The notes under the pieces were generated by a model. It searched no databases and was not told where the DNA came from. It saw only the letters and a program-made list of their open reading frames with translations. The translations under genes and the position numbers were made by a program. Shown here piece after piece: positions 29,401-37,677 of a DNA stretch of 64,000 bases; positions within the stretch are counted from its first letter, which is position 1, and the number at the start of each line of letters is the position of its first letter. Origin of the DNA: Comamonas testosteroni (lineage in GTDB: Bacteria; Pseudomonadota; Gammaproteobacteria; Burkholderiales; Burkholderiaceae_C); the NCBI RefSeq assembly GCF_003569915.1, contig NZ_KZ984452.1, forward strand, positions 58,658-122,657. The letters are read 5' to 3'.

Positions 29401-30180
29401 CACGGCGACCTGAGCGCCACCACCGGCAACGTCAGCCGGGATGCCATCAGCCTGAACGCGGGCCGCACCAATGTGCGCACCAACTGGAGCAGCAAGGTCG
29501 AATGGCGCCGTGACTCCGGCTCTGAAAACCGCACGCAATGGGTGCTGACCAACTACCTCACCCACAAGGTGGACAACAGCTGGCGCATCGCAGGCAAGCT
29601 CAACTACTCCGAAACCAAGGACAAGAACAACGCCGACGCCGGTGCCAAGCTTGTTGAAAGCAGCCTGGGCTTTGCCTACCGTCCCTGGGACAGCTCCCGC
29701 TGGGGAGTGTTTGGTCGCTACACCTATCTGTACGACATGAGCTCGCTGGGCCAGGTCGGCTGGGACGGCACGGCCACCACCTCGTCCGCCTACTACGACC
29801 AGCAGTCGCACATCGTCTCGCTCGAAGGCGTGTACCGCTGGACGCAGAAATGGGAAACCGCTCTGAAGCTCGCTCACCGCGAAGGCAAGGCCCGCTTCGG
29901 TCGTGGCACAGGCCAGTGGTTTGACTCGGCCACCACGTTTGCAGCGGTTCAAGCTCGCTACGAAGTGATGAACCAGTGGCATGCGCTGGCCGAATACCGC
30001 TGGCTGGGCGTCAAGGACGGTGGTGACAAAAAGGGCTGGCTGGTCGGTGTGGACCGTGACCTGACCAAGAACCTGCGCGTGGGTGCGGGCTACAACTTCA
30101 CCAGCTTCAAGGGCGACCTGACCAAGGTGGACGACTACCGCGCCAAGGGCTGGTACATCAATATGGTGGGTTACTACTGA
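26431..30180 (+). CDS. Large outer-membrane beta-barrel protein, partner of the surface protein
   Basis: About 1249 residues from the ATG at 26431, 10 nt after the previous stop. Signal peptide ends GSAAGVWA. An N-terminal periplasmic region of beta-sandwich type (to about 390) includes two Ig-like pieces (residues about 150-230 and 285-370, the latter with VRVQGRNIPEGTMLQINGQ). The rest alternates polar and aromatic residues in short strands with Tyr/Trp girdles, as in long transmembrane barrels, and the chain ends in GYY, a typical barrel terminus. It contains LYYLRHTDILPGSEIVMLEV. It is not a TonB receptor (no plug or TonB box seen) nor a classical usher. Probably secretes, anchors or assembles the upstream protein. 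Confidence 0.8.
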   Translation: MKMKLLDYTIMSLMAGSAAGVWAAETKAEVAAATVANPVAPKTEAVPQGKDCAEGQCDADGQMLFRLKSESYDKPVTQGLSEHSSSQELAPDRRVSLGLKAPGKADVRGRFSFSLPAGGVIWATEDPTLGKAELTASGPTLVPFDTGRITKPVNFYVRSNYPAFIERMELLVFRSSDTDFVKPVATVPLKVGAVMQTEWDGQLSPEYRYRLGDELIYIVRAYGKAQDGKNVQFDETYPSKFQLVTPQDEQRANTLLRDNLEKSMNNSLSLQQALQQSLINSAFAGNGLRMQNIPFYGSRVRVQGRNIPEGTMLQINGQSYPVDMEGKFVAEYMMPVGQHEFDVAVDGRGGRTERKLGVDVTGEYFFGVAMADVTLQGNRISGSKSGFVEEGRDKDLLTDARLAFYMKSKVQSKYLITAQADTTERQIGSLFNGFTDTYAKDVFRRLDPDQYYLTYGDDSTTTRDVDTQGRMYLRADWDKNQALWGNYATGLTGTEYAQYQRSLYGAALNWRSNETTRLGDPKSQLRVFGSDSNTAHGHTTLLGTGGSLYYLRHTDILPGSEIVMLEVRDKATGRTISSQQMVRGADYEVDSYQGRIITRRPLSQIASESTSSITRDAPLSGYEQRLLVDYEYAPSDLRKNLTLGGRGKQWIGEHLAVGGTYVDEQNQGDDYKLKSVDVTLQAGRGTYLKVERSHSESTSVPVFFSDNGGLSFTRMNPDAARKGNATSVEARVNLQEQGITQSAWSAGTWWRKVDAGFSTARTDYLGQNITEYGGELLGELRPDMTLYAKHSRAERGGESLTQTQVTTEWRMDDKRALTAEVRRIDEDRYTGQGIGTLAALKYSQRISPSLELYGIGQGTLDNDGGKYRNNDALTAGARYLFGNQSSVSGEATHGSRGDALTVSGEYRLTPEHSFYGGYTVSTDTTQYDSLFNNGKRPGWTMGQRWRLSQRTNIFNESQYLKDPTTGSGLAHTFGMDFYPGQNWRLGYTLQHGDLSATTGNVSRDAISLNAGRTNVRTNWSSKVEWRRDSGSENRTQWVLTNYLTHKVDNSWRIAGKLNYSETKDKNNADAGAKLVESSLGFAYRPWDSSRWGVFGRYTYLYDMSSLGQVGWDGTATTSSAYYDQQSHIVSLEGVYRWTQKWETALKLAHREGKARFGRGTGQWFDSATTFAAVQARYEVMNQWHALAEYRWLGVKDGGDKKGWLVGVDRDLTKNLRVGAGYNFTSFKGDLTKVDDYRAKGWYINMVGYY

Positions 30181-30202
30181 TCTGGGTCAGAGGACCTCAA
30201 AC

Positions 30203-30238
30203 AAAAGCCCCGGTTGCTTGCGCTGCCGAGGCTTTTTT
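30203..30238 (+). terminator. Terminator of the giant-gene operon
   Basis: AAAAGCC-CGG pairs with CCG-GGCTTTT around a 12-nt loop, followed by TTT. It lies 22 nt after the barrel gene stop. Confidence 0.7.
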
Positions 30239-30405
30239 ATTGTCAAAAAGGGTCGGAGTCCTTATTCCAAATGTGCTGTTTGCTATGCTTTTGAAAGCGA
30301 TTTTTGAGGCTGGCAACATAGTGACAGCTTGTCTGGTGCAATCCGTGCCATGCTTGTAGCAAGAGCTTGAACCTTTGTTCATTCCATCCATGGAGAAGCA
30401 ATGCA

Positions 30406-32052
30406 ATGTCTGTCAAAGCTGATTTCCTGACACATGAAGTTCTCAACCAGCCCCAGGCCATGCCGGCCTATAACGCATGGAGCAGTGATCAGGTTCTGCG
30501 CGAATGCGTAGAGCGAGAAGGCGGTGGCTGGGCTGCCGATCATCTGGAATGGCATGGAGGCATCTGCGGCGGTCCGATGATGGAGCAGGGTGAACTGGCC
30601 AATGTGCACAAGCCTCTGCTGCACACGTTTGACCGCTATGGCCGGCGCATTGATGAGGTGGAATTTCACCCCGCCTATCACGAGGTCATGCGCCACAGCA
30701 TGGCCGCGCAGGTGCACAGTTTTTCCTGGCGCAATGCCGACAAGAAAGGCGCGCATGTGGTGCGCGCAGCCCTGTCCTATCTGTCAGGGCAGGCCGAGGC
30801 GGGCACAGGCTGCCCCTTGACCATGACCCATGCCGCCGTGCCGGTGCTGCAGCGCAACCCGGCACTGGCCAAGGAGTGGATTCCCAAAGTTCTGGGCACG
30901 GAATATGACCCGCGCAGTCTGCCTATGGCGCAAAAGACGGCCTGCACCATTGGCATGGGTATGACGGAAAAGCAGGGCGGCACGGATGTGCGAGCCAACA
31001 CCACGCGCGCGATTGCGCAGGCCGATGGCAGCTATGAAATCGTGGGCCATAAGTTCTTTTTCTCGGCCCCCATGTGCGATGCGCATCTGGTGCTGGCCCA
31101 GACGGATGTCGGGCTCAGCTGCTTTTTGCTGCCGCGCGTGCTGGCCGATGGCAGCCTCAACGCCGTGCGCATTCAGCGCCTGAAGGACAAGCTGGGTGAC
31201 TGGGCGAATGCGTCGTCCGAGGTGGAGTTTCAGGGCGCAACGGCCTGGATGGTGGGTCAGGAAGGTCGGGGCGTGGCCACGATTTTGGAGATGGTGGCTT
31301 TGACCCGGCTGGACTGCGCCGTGGGCTCGGCCGCTACCATGCGCCAGGCGCTGGTGCAGGCGTTGTCGCACACGCACCAGCGTAGCGTGTTCGGCAAGAC
31401 GCTGGCCCAGCAGCCGCTGATGCGCAATGTGCTGGCTGATCTGGCTCTGGAAAGCGAAGCCGCCACCACGCTGGCCATGCGCATCGCTAGCGCAGTGGAC
31501 CGCGCCCAGCATGATGAGCATGAAGCCGCGCTGGCGCGTCTGGTCACTGCAGTGGGCAAGTACTGGATCTGCAAGCGCACGGCCGTGTTTGTGAACGAGG
31601 CGCAGGAATGCCTGGGCGGCATTGGCTATGTGGAAGAGAACATCATGCCGCGCCTGTACCGGCAGGCACCGCTGAACTCCATTTGGGAGGGCAGCGGCAA
31701 TGTGCAGTGTCTGGACGTGCTGCGCGCGCTGCGCCGCGAGCCCGAGGTGCGCGATGCGCTGTTTGCCGAGCTGTACCGCGTGCGTGGTCAGAATGCGGCG
31801 CTGGACCGTCAGACCCAGTGGCTGGATCAGGCACTTAACGACGCAGCGGCGCTGGAGCAGGGCAGCCGCTATGTGGTCGAGCGCATGGCGCTGGCCATGC
31901 AGGCTGCATTGCTGCTGCAAAACGCGCCGGACTTTGTGGCCAACGCCTTCTGCCATTCGCGCCTGGATGGAATGCACGGGCTGGCGTTTGGCACGCTGGA
32001 CTCCTCGGCACCTTTTGATGCGCTGATAGAGCGCGCCATGCCGCAAATCTGA
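30406..32052 (+). CDS. aidB: AidB-like acyl-CoA dehydrogenase
   Basis: 548 residues from the ATG at 30406, with GGAGAA upstream; the longer frame from 30367 is less likely. The N-terminus THEVLNQPQ and the segments GMGMTEKQGGTDVRANTTRA, FQGATAWMVGQEGRGV and NSIWEGSGN correspond closely to E. coli AidB, which carries FAD, binds DNA and is part of the adaptive response to alkylation. Weak isovaleryl-CoA dehydrogenase activity is reported for AidB. There is no ada gene nearby. Monocistronic. Confidence 0.85.
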   Translation: MSVKADFLTHEVLNQPQAMPAYNAWSSDQVLRECVEREGGGWAADHLEWHGGICGGPMMEQGELANVHKPLLHTFDRYGRRIDEVEFHPAYHEVMRHSMAAQVHSFSWRNADKKGAHVVRAALSYLSGQAEAGTGCPLTMTHAAVPVLQRNPALAKEWIPKVLGTEYDPRSLPMAQKTACTIGMGMTEKQGGTDVRANTTRAIAQADGSYEIVGHKFFFSAPMCDAHLVLAQTDVGLSCFLLPRVLADGSLNAVRIQRLKDKLGDWANASSEVEFQGATAWMVGQEGRGVATILEMVALTRLDCAVGSAATMRQALVQALSHTHQRSVFGKTLAQQPLMRNVLADLALESEAATTLAMRIASAVDRAQHDEHEAALARLVTAVGKYWICKRTAVFVNEAQECLGGIGYVEENIMPRLYRQAPLNSIWEGSGNVQCLDVLRALRREPEVRDALFAELYRVRGQNAALDRQTQWLDQALNDAAALEQGSRYVVERMALAMQAALLLQNAPDFVANAFCHSRLDGMHGLAFGTLDSSAPFDALIERAMPQI

Positions 32053-32107
32053 AAAAGTTCGGGTTTTCCCCGGCGGCCTGCAAAATTCGGTTATACTAAT
32101 TGCTTCA

Positions 32108-32184
32108 GCGGCTGTAGCTCAGCTGGATAGAGTACTTGGCTACGAACCAAGGGGTCGTGGGTTCGATTCCTGCCAGCCGCACCA
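32108..32184 (+). tRNA. tRNA-Arg (ACG), second copy
   Basis: Identical to 19669-19745, with encoded CCA. A TATACT box lies 15 nt upstream (32093-32098), suggesting its own promoter. The match continues past the tRNA into a similar terminator. Confidence 0.95.
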
Positions 32185-32190
32185 AACGAC

Positions 32191-32225
32191 AAGCCTCAGA
32201 ATCGCAAGGTTCTGAGGCTTTTTCG
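32191..32225 (+). terminator. Terminator after tRNA-Arg (second copy)
   Basis: AAGCCTCAGAA / TTCTGAGGCTT stem with a 9-nt loop and T run, homologous to the terminator at 19754 but with a different loop. Confidence 0.88.
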
Positions 32226-32254
32226 TATCCGGATCTGTGTGAAGATTGCAGCCT

Positions 32255-32821
32255 ATGAGCAAGGCTTTCACCAAAGAATCCGATGGCGACGACGATGATG
32301 AAGTCGGCGCACTGCCGCCATTACCTGCCGGTGGCAAGAATTACATCACTCCCCAGGGCTACGAGCGTCTGAAAGATGAGCTGCTTAACCTGATCGACAA
32401 CGAGCGCCCCAAGATTGTCGAGATCGTGCACTGGGCGGCCAGCAATGGTGACCGCTCGGAAAACGGCGACTATCTCTACGGCAAAAAGCGTCTGCGCGAG
32501 ATTGACCGCCGTATCCGCTTTCTGACCAAGCGCATGGAAATTGCCGAAGTCGTGGACCCCGCCGTGCATGCGGGCAGCGATCAGGTGTTTTTTGGCGCCA
32601 CGGTGACCTATGTGGATGACGAGGGCGTGGAGCGCACCATCACCATCATGGGAATTGACGAGGCCGAGAGCGCGCAAAACCAGGTCAGCTGGATTGCGCC
32701 CGTCTCCCGCGCGCTGCTCAAATCGCGTGTTGGCGATGAAGTGGCGCTGCCCACGCCAGCCGGTGTGCGCATGCTGGAGATTCTGGAAGTGAGCTACCCT
32801 GAGCCTGCGGCCAAGAGCTGA
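32255..32821 (+). CDS. greB: Transcription elongation factor GreB
   Basis: 188 residues from the ATG at 32255. An acidic N-terminal extension, then the coiled-coil domain YITPQGYERLKDELLNLI to RRIRFLTKRM with the catalytic tip DRSENGDY, then the C-terminal FKBP-like domain. GreA/GreB proteins enter the RNA polymerase secondary channel and stimulate cleavage of backtracked transcripts. Basic tip residues and GKKRLREIDRRIRFL favour GreB over GreA. Confidence 0.93.
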   Translation: MSKAFTKESDGDDDDEVGALPPLPAGGKNYITPQGYERLKDELLNLIDNERPKIVEIVHWAASNGDRSENGDYLYGKKRLREIDRRIRFLTKRMEIAEVVDPAVHAGSDQVFFGATVTYVDDEGVERTITIMGIDEAESAQNQVSWIAPVSRALLKSRVGDEVALPTPAGVRMLEILEVSYPEPAAKS

Positions 32822-32838
32822 TTCGTTTCCGGACCCAT

Positions 32839-32879
32839 AAAAAAGCGCGACCATCAGATTGATGTCGCGCTTTTATTTT
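32839..32879. terminator. Terminator between greB and the transglycosylase
   Basis: AAAAGCGCGAC / GTCGCGCTTTT with a 12-nt loop, symmetrical with flanking A and T runs; serves both converging genes. Confidence 0.85.
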
Positions 32880-32938
32880 GATAGCTGTATGCCTATGATA
32901 TTCATGGACTTCAAGCCTGTTTGGCTTGAAATTCCATA
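32874..32938 (+). repeat. Dispersed intergenic repeat, copy D
   Basis: TTTTGATAGCTGTATGCCTA followed by TTCATGGACTTCAAGCCTG. It shares the core with copies B and F, and lies directly after the terminator. Confidence 0.5.
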
Positions 32939-32970
32939 AAGGCAGCGTTCAGGCCGGTGTACTGGAAGCG

Positions 32971-34287
32971 CTACTGAGCGGCCTGCAGTCGCTGCAGCAA
33001 TTCCACCGTCGGGTAACCATCGGCCACCAGCCCCTGGCTTTGCTGGAACTGGCGCAGGCCCGCGCGGGTCGCGGGGCCCATCACACCATCGGCGCTGCCA
33101 GCGCTGAAGCCGCGTTGGTTCAGCCCGTTTTGCAGGGCACGCGTCTGCTCGCGCGACAGTGCGGCCAGGTCGCGCGGCCAGTCTGCCACCACGCCGCCAT
33201 TGCCTGCGAGCTGCTGCGACAGCAGGCCCACGCCCAGCGCATAGTTGGTGGAGTTGTTGTAGCGAAGAATCGCGCGGAAGTTGCTGCCCACCATAAAGGC
33301 CGGGCCACGCGCACCGGCTGGCGCAATGATGCTGGCACCCGCCATGGCCGGCAGTGGCTGCGCATTCATGCCCTGCACACCTTCAGCGGCCCAGGCGCTA
33401 CTGTTCTGGCGGTTTGAAAGCTCGGTGCGCGCATAGTCAAAGCTGGCGGGTAGCTTGACTTCCACGGCCCAGGGCTCGCTGCTGTTCCAGCCCGAGCTGG
33501 CGACATAGTTGGCAGTAGATGCCGCCACATCCGCCATGGAACCCCAGATATCGCGGCGGCCATCACCATCGGCATCGACGGCGTATTGCAGAAACACCGA
33601 GGGCATGAACTGCGTGTGTCCCATGGCTCCGGCCCAGGAGCCGATCATGTGCGCAGCATCGATATCGCCCTTGTCGATGATGCGCAGCGCGGCGATCAGC
33701 TCTTTCTCGGCCCAGGCTGCGCGGCGTCCTTCAAAAGCCAGCGTGGCCAGCGCATCAATGGTGGAGAAATTGCCAAAGTTGCTGCCGTAATTGCTCTCCA
33801 TGCCCCAGATGGCGGCAATCACCGTGGCAGGCACGCCATAGCGCTTGCTGGCGGCCTGCAGCGCGGCTGAGGCCTCCTGCATCTTGGCTTTGCCGTTCTT
33901 GATGCGCAGTGGCGAGACAGCACCGTCCAGGTATTGCCAGGGCGTGCGTGTGAATTCGGGCTGGGCGCGGTCAAAACCCACAATGCTGGTACGCAGGCGG
34001 GCATTGTTCAGGTTACGCACCGTCGCTGGGCTGATGCCTGCCGCGGCAGCCTTGGCGGCAAAAGCCTGCTTCCAGCGCTCGAACTCCTGCGCATCCAGAC
34101 GTGATTTGCTGCCGTCTTCAGGGGCTGGTGGGATTTCTGGGGTGCTGACAGCGGGCGTGACTGGAGCAGCCTGCACTGTCGTTGTGACCTCAGGTTCCGG
34201 CCGAGTGGCGCAACCGGACAGAAAAACCGCAGCTGCACAGGCTGTCGCCAGCAGTGGGCGCGGCTGGAAAATGGCGGTGTAAGGCAT
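32971..34287 (-). CDS. Lytic murein transglycosylase (MltB family) with peptidoglycan-binding domain
   Basis: 438 residues from the ATG at 34287. Lipoprotein signal peptide with LSGC lipobox. The lytic transglycosylase core (about 55-365) contains IWGMESNYGSNFGNFSTID with the catalytic Glu, then VVADWPRDLAALSREQTRAL, and ends in a PG_binding_1 domain (about 375-435, NQRGFSAGSADGVMGPATRAG). It cleaves the glycan strands of murein to 1,6-anhydro products from the outer-membrane inner leaflet. Confidence 0.92.
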   Translation of the reverse strand: MPYTAIFQPRPLLATACAAAVFLSGCATRPEPEVTTTVQAAPVTPAVSTPEIPPAPEDGSKSRLDAQEFERWKQAFAAKAAAAGISPATVRNLNNARLRTSIVGFDRAQPEFTRTPWQYLDGAVSPLRIKNGKAKMQEASAALQAASKRYGVPATVIAAIWGMESNYGSNFGNFSTIDALATLAFEGRRAAWAEKELIAALRIIDKGDIDAAHMIGSWAGAMGHTQFMPSVFLQYAVDADGDGRRDIWGSMADVAASTANYVASSGWNSSEPWAVEVKLPASFDYARTELSNRQNSSAWAAEGVQGMNAQPLPAMAGASIIAPAGARGPAFMVGSNFRAILRYNNSTNYALGVGLLSQQLAGNGGVVADWPRDLAALSREQTRALQNGLNQRGFSAGSADGVMGPATRAGLRQFQQSQGLVADGYPTVELLQRLQAAQ

Positions 34288-34403
34288 GCAGACATTGTCG
34301 CCTGCCTGCAGGGGGCTCAAGTGCAGAAGCTGCGCTGAATCAAAGACCAGCTTGCAACAAATTACAGTGAGCCTAAGGGCCGGGAAGCGTAATCAGGTGC
34401 CAA

Positions 34404-36659
34404 TCAGGCCAGTACGCGGCTGGCGCGCACCACGGAGTGCAGGCGGCGCAGATTACGCAGCGCGTTTTCCAGCTGCACATTGTTGTGCACCGAGATCACA
34501 AAGCGCAGGTCGGTGGTGCCCACCGCCACTTCATCGGCCATTTCCACGCGCACGATATCGGCTTCGGCATTGGCCAGCTCGGCTGCTACGCGGGCCAGCA
34601 CGCCCTTGTTGTTCTGCACGGTGACGACGATACCGGCCTCGAACAGGCGCGTGATGTCGTCGGACCAGTCCACCGAGATAAAGCGGTCGGCATCTTTTTC
34701 GCGTAGCTTGATGGCATTGCTGCACTGGGCGTGATGAACAATCAGGCCCTGGCCGCCGAGGTAGCCCAAAATTGGGTCGCCAGGCACGGGGCGGCAGCAG
34801 TGCGAGTAATAGACCGAGCTGCTTTCGTCGCCATTGAGCGTGACAGCACCCTGGAAGGGGCGGTTGTCGGTGTTAAAGCGCTCTTGCGTGATCAGCAGTG
34901 CATCGGGACGCACGCCTTGCTTAGCCATGAAGGTGGTCATGCGCGCGGCCACCAGAGACGCGATGCGGCGGCCCATGCCGATATCGACCATCAGATCGGC
35001 AGGCGTGCGGTTGCCAGTGATGCGCAGAATTTCGTCCCAGACCCCCTTGTTGGCATCGTCCTGAGGCGGGATGGACTCAATGCCTTCGGCGCGCAGCGCC
35101 TGTGCCAGCAAGGTTTCGCCCAGTTGACCAGCCTCGGTCTGCGCTGCGTTCTTGAGGAAGGAGCGAATCTTGGAGCGTGCGCGGCCCGTCTTCACAAAGC
35201 TCAACCAGGCCGGGTTGGGTGTAGCGGTTTCGTTGGTGACGATCTGCACCACATCGCCGCTCTTGAGTTCGGTGCGCAGCGGCACTTCTTCGCCATTGAT
35301 CTTGGCTGCCGTGGTGCGATGGCCAATCTTGCTGTGAATGGCGTAGGCAAAGTCCACCACCGTGGCGCCGCGCGGCATGGCCATGATCTCGCTCTTGGGC
35401 GTGAACACATAGACGGCATCGGGGAAGAGGTCCACCTTGACATGGTCCCAGAACTCGGCCGCGTCGCGGGTTTCGTTCTGAATGTCCAGCAGGGACTGCA
35501 GCCACTGGGTGCTTAGCTGTTCGGAATCGTGGCCTTGCTGGGCTTTGTACAGCCAGTGAGCCGCAACGCCTGCTTCGGCCACGATGTTCATTTCTTCCGT
35601 GCGAATCTGGAATTCGATATTGACGCTGGAAGGGCCGACCAGTGTGGTGTGCAGCGACTGGTAGCCATTGCTCTTGGCAATGGCAATGTAGTCCTTGAAG
35701 CGGCCCGGCATGGGCTTGTACTTCTGGTGCAGCACGCCCAGGGCGGTGTAGCAGTCCAGCGTCTTGGGCACGATGATGCGAAAACCATAGATATCCGTGA
35801 CCTTGGCAAAGCTCAGCTGATTCTTGAGCATGCGCAGGTACAGCGAATACAGCGTGCTTTCGCGCCCAATCAGGCGTGCAGGCAAGCCCTGGGCTGTAAA
35901 TTCGGTGTTGACTTCATCTTGCACGCGCTGAACCAGATCGCGGCGGCGGGTGCGGGAGCGGCCAATCGCTTTTTCCAGCGTGGCATAGCGCCAGGGGTGC
36001 AGATGCTTGAACGACAGATCCTGCAGTTCGCGGTAGGTCTGGTTCAGCCCCAGGCGATGTGCGATGGGGGCGTAAATTTCCAGCGTTTCCGACGAAATGC
36101 GTCCCCACTTGCTGCGCGGCATATCGCTCATGGTGCGCATATTGTGGGTACGGTCGGCCAGCTTGATGAGGATGACGCGTACATCGCGCGCCATGGCCAG
36201 CAGCATCTTGCGGAAAGACTCGGCCTGGCCTTCTTCGCGGGTGTTGAACTGCAGCTTGTCCAGCTTGGTCAGGCCGTCGACCAGTTCGGCCACGTCCTCG
36301 CCAAAGCGCTCGAACAGATCGCTCTTGGTAATGCCGCAGTCCTCCATCGAGTCGTGCAGCAGGGCGGCCATGAGGGCCGGGGCATCGAGCTTCCAGTTGG
36401 CACAGATGCCGGTCACGGCTATCGGGTGGGTGATATAGGGGTCACCGCTGCTGCGCCACTGGTCGGAGTGGGCCTGGTCGGCATAGACATAGGCCTGCCG
36501 CACGCGCTCCACGCTGTCTGGGTCCAGATAACCGAGATGCTCCATCAAACCCGCGAATGCGGCGGCAGACACGCTGGCCGCTTGCTCAGCAGACATGCGC
36601 TGAGGCTTGGCCGGTGCCGGGGTGGGTGGAGCTGTCGTCGAGTTCTGGGCCGCTGTCAT
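34404..36659 (-). CDS. spoT: Bifunctional (p)ppGpp synthetase/hydrolase
   Basis: 751 residues from MTAAQNST; an AAGGA site precedes the ATG at 36659. Order: HD hydrolase domain (HDSMED; also LADRTHNMRTM), RelA/SpoT synthetase domain (about 230-370), TGS domain (VYVFTPKSEIMAMPRGATVVDFAYA), helical/zinc-finger region and C-terminal ACT domain. The intact HD site argues for hydrolase as well as synthetase activity, hence SpoT/Rel rather than RelA. It controls the stringent response. Confidence 0.95.
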   Translation of the reverse strand: MTAAQNSTTAPPTPAPAKPQRMSAEQAASVSAAAFAGLMEHLGYLDPDSVERVRQAYVYADQAHSDQWRSSGDPYITHPIAVTGICANWKLDAPALMAALLHDSMEDCGITKSDLFERFGEDVAELVDGLTKLDKLQFNTREEGQAESFRKMLLAMARDVRVILIKLADRTHNMRTMSDMPRSKWGRISSETLEIYAPIAHRLGLNQTYRELQDLSFKHLHPWRYATLEKAIGRSRTRRRDLVQRVQDEVNTEFTAQGLPARLIGRESTLYSLYLRMLKNQLSFAKVTDIYGFRIIVPKTLDCYTALGVLHQKYKPMPGRFKDYIAIAKSNGYQSLHTTLVGPSSVNIEFQIRTEEMNIVAEAGVAAHWLYKAQQGHDSEQLSTQWLQSLLDIQNETRDAAEFWDHVKVDLFPDAVYVFTPKSEIMAMPRGATVVDFAYAIHSKIGHRTTAAKINGEEVPLRTELKSGDVVQIVTNETATPNPAWLSFVKTGRARSKIRSFLKNAAQTEAGQLGETLLAQALRAEGIESIPPQDDANKGVWDEILRITGNRTPADLMVDIGMGRRIASLVAARMTTFMAKQGVRPDALLITQERFNTDNRPFQGAVTLNGDESSSVYYSHCCRPVPGDPILGYLGGQGLIVHHAQCSNAIKLREKDADRFISVDWSDDITRLFEAGIVVTVQNNKGVLARVAAELANAEADIVRVEMADEVAVGTTDLRFVISVHNNVQLENALRNLRRLHSVVRASRVLA

Positions 36660-36707
36660 ATTCCTTAAATGTAGCGTGCAAGCTGGTAGCAGAAACTTAT
36701 AGGCACA

Positions 36708-36734
36708 AAAAAGCACCGGCTAGCGGTGCTTTTT
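36708..36734. terminator. Terminator between spoT and rpoZ
   Basis: AAAAAGCACCG / CGGTGCTTTTT arms around GCTAG; T runs on either strand. On the minus strand it stops rpoZ transcription short of spoT. Confidence 0.85.
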
Positions 36735-36762
36735 GGCTGAATTGGTGCTGCGATGCAACAGC

Positions 36763-36966
36763 TTAACCCGGCACCTTCTTCAGCATTTCCAAGCCCACCT
36801 TGGTTTCTGCGATTTCGCGCAGGGCGGTCACGCCGGCCTTATTCTTGGTCTCAATCTTGGGGGTATGACCCTGGTTGAGCATACGGGCGCGGTATGTAGC
36901 GGCCAAAACGAGCTGGAAGCGATTGGGGATTTGCTCCAGGCAATCTTCAACGGTAATGCGTGCCAT
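36763..36966 (-). CDS. rpoZ: RNA polymerase omega subunit
   Basis: 67 residues, full length. [28 protein letters not shown] is the omega N-terminus that wraps the beta-prime C-terminal tail. It lies between gmk and spoT, as in many proteobacteria, where omega also helps form a ppGpp binding site. Confidence 0.97.
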   Translation of the reverse strand: MARITVEDCLEQIPNRFQLVLAATYRARMLNQGHTPKIETKNKAGVTALREIAETKVGLEMLKKVPG

Positions 36967-36984
36967 CAGGAACTCCGGGAACGG

Positions 36985-37614
36985 TCAGTTGGATTCAGGG
37001 ATATTGAGCGACTCGAAGGTGTCGGCGCGAAGGCGCCGCTGGGCCGCATATTTGAGACGTTGCGCGTGAATGATCGCTTTCAGATCAAACAATGCGCTCT
37101 CAAACAATTCGTTGATTATAACGAAGTCGAATTTTGCGACCTGCGCCATCTCTTCTTCGGCATTTTTCAGGCGCAGTTCAATCACTTCCGGAGCGTCTTC
37201 GCCACGGTTTTCCAGGCGCGCACGCAACTCATCCCAGCTCGGGGGCAGGATGAAGATCAGCACGGCACTGGGAAAGGCCTGCTTGACCTGCAGCGCGCCC
37301 TGGTAGTCGATTTCGAGCAGCACGTCGGTGCCGCCCTGAATGCGCTCTTCCAGGGACTTCTTGGCCGTGCCGTAACGGCGGCCATGCACATTGGCCCATT
37401 CGGCGAAGCCGTTGTTGGCGACCATGACGTCGAACTCGGCGTCCGAGACAAAGTAGTACTCGCGGCCGTGCTTTTCCTGGCCGCGCGGGGCGCGCGTGGT
37501 GTGAGAGACGGAGGGGTAGACGCGCGCATCGAATTCACGCAGCGCGCGCACTAAAGAGGATTTGCCGGCACCGCTGGGTGCCGACACCACAAATAGATTT
37601 CCGGGATGGTCCAT
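36985..37614 (-). CDS. gmk: Guanylate kinase
   Basis: 209 residues from MDHPGNLF (two more in-frame ATGs lie 3 and 8 codons upstream; no ribosome site decides). Walker [12 protein letters not shown] near residue 13; GMP-binding [19 protein letters not shown]; lid region with the family length. Catalyses ATP + GMP to ADP + GDP. It lies between yicC and rpoZ on the same strand. Confidence 0.95.
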   Translation of the reverse strand: MDHPGNLFVVSAPSGAGKSSLVRALREFDARVYPSVSHTTRAPRGQEKHGREYYFVSDAEFDVMVANNGFAEWANVHGRRYGTAKKSLEERIQGGTDVLLEIDYQGALQVKQAFPSAVLIFILPPSWDELRARLENRGEDAPEVIELRLKNAEEEMAQVAKFDFVIINELFESALFDLKAIIHAQRLKYAAQRRLRADTFESLNIPESN

Positions 37615-37677
37615 GACTTTGGGCATGACTTGGGGCATGAATTTGAGCGTTGGGGTATGGGTACGCTCAGGTTTGGC

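Noticed and set aside
23934..29982. Two very long minus-strand open frames (827 and 1295 codons)
   Set aside because: Composition dominated by His/Gly/Val typical of antisense to GC-rich coding; no start signals, no motifs; they overlap well supported plus-strand genes.
30203..30405. Open frames on the minus strand before aidB
   Set aside because: Overlap the terminator and have no support.
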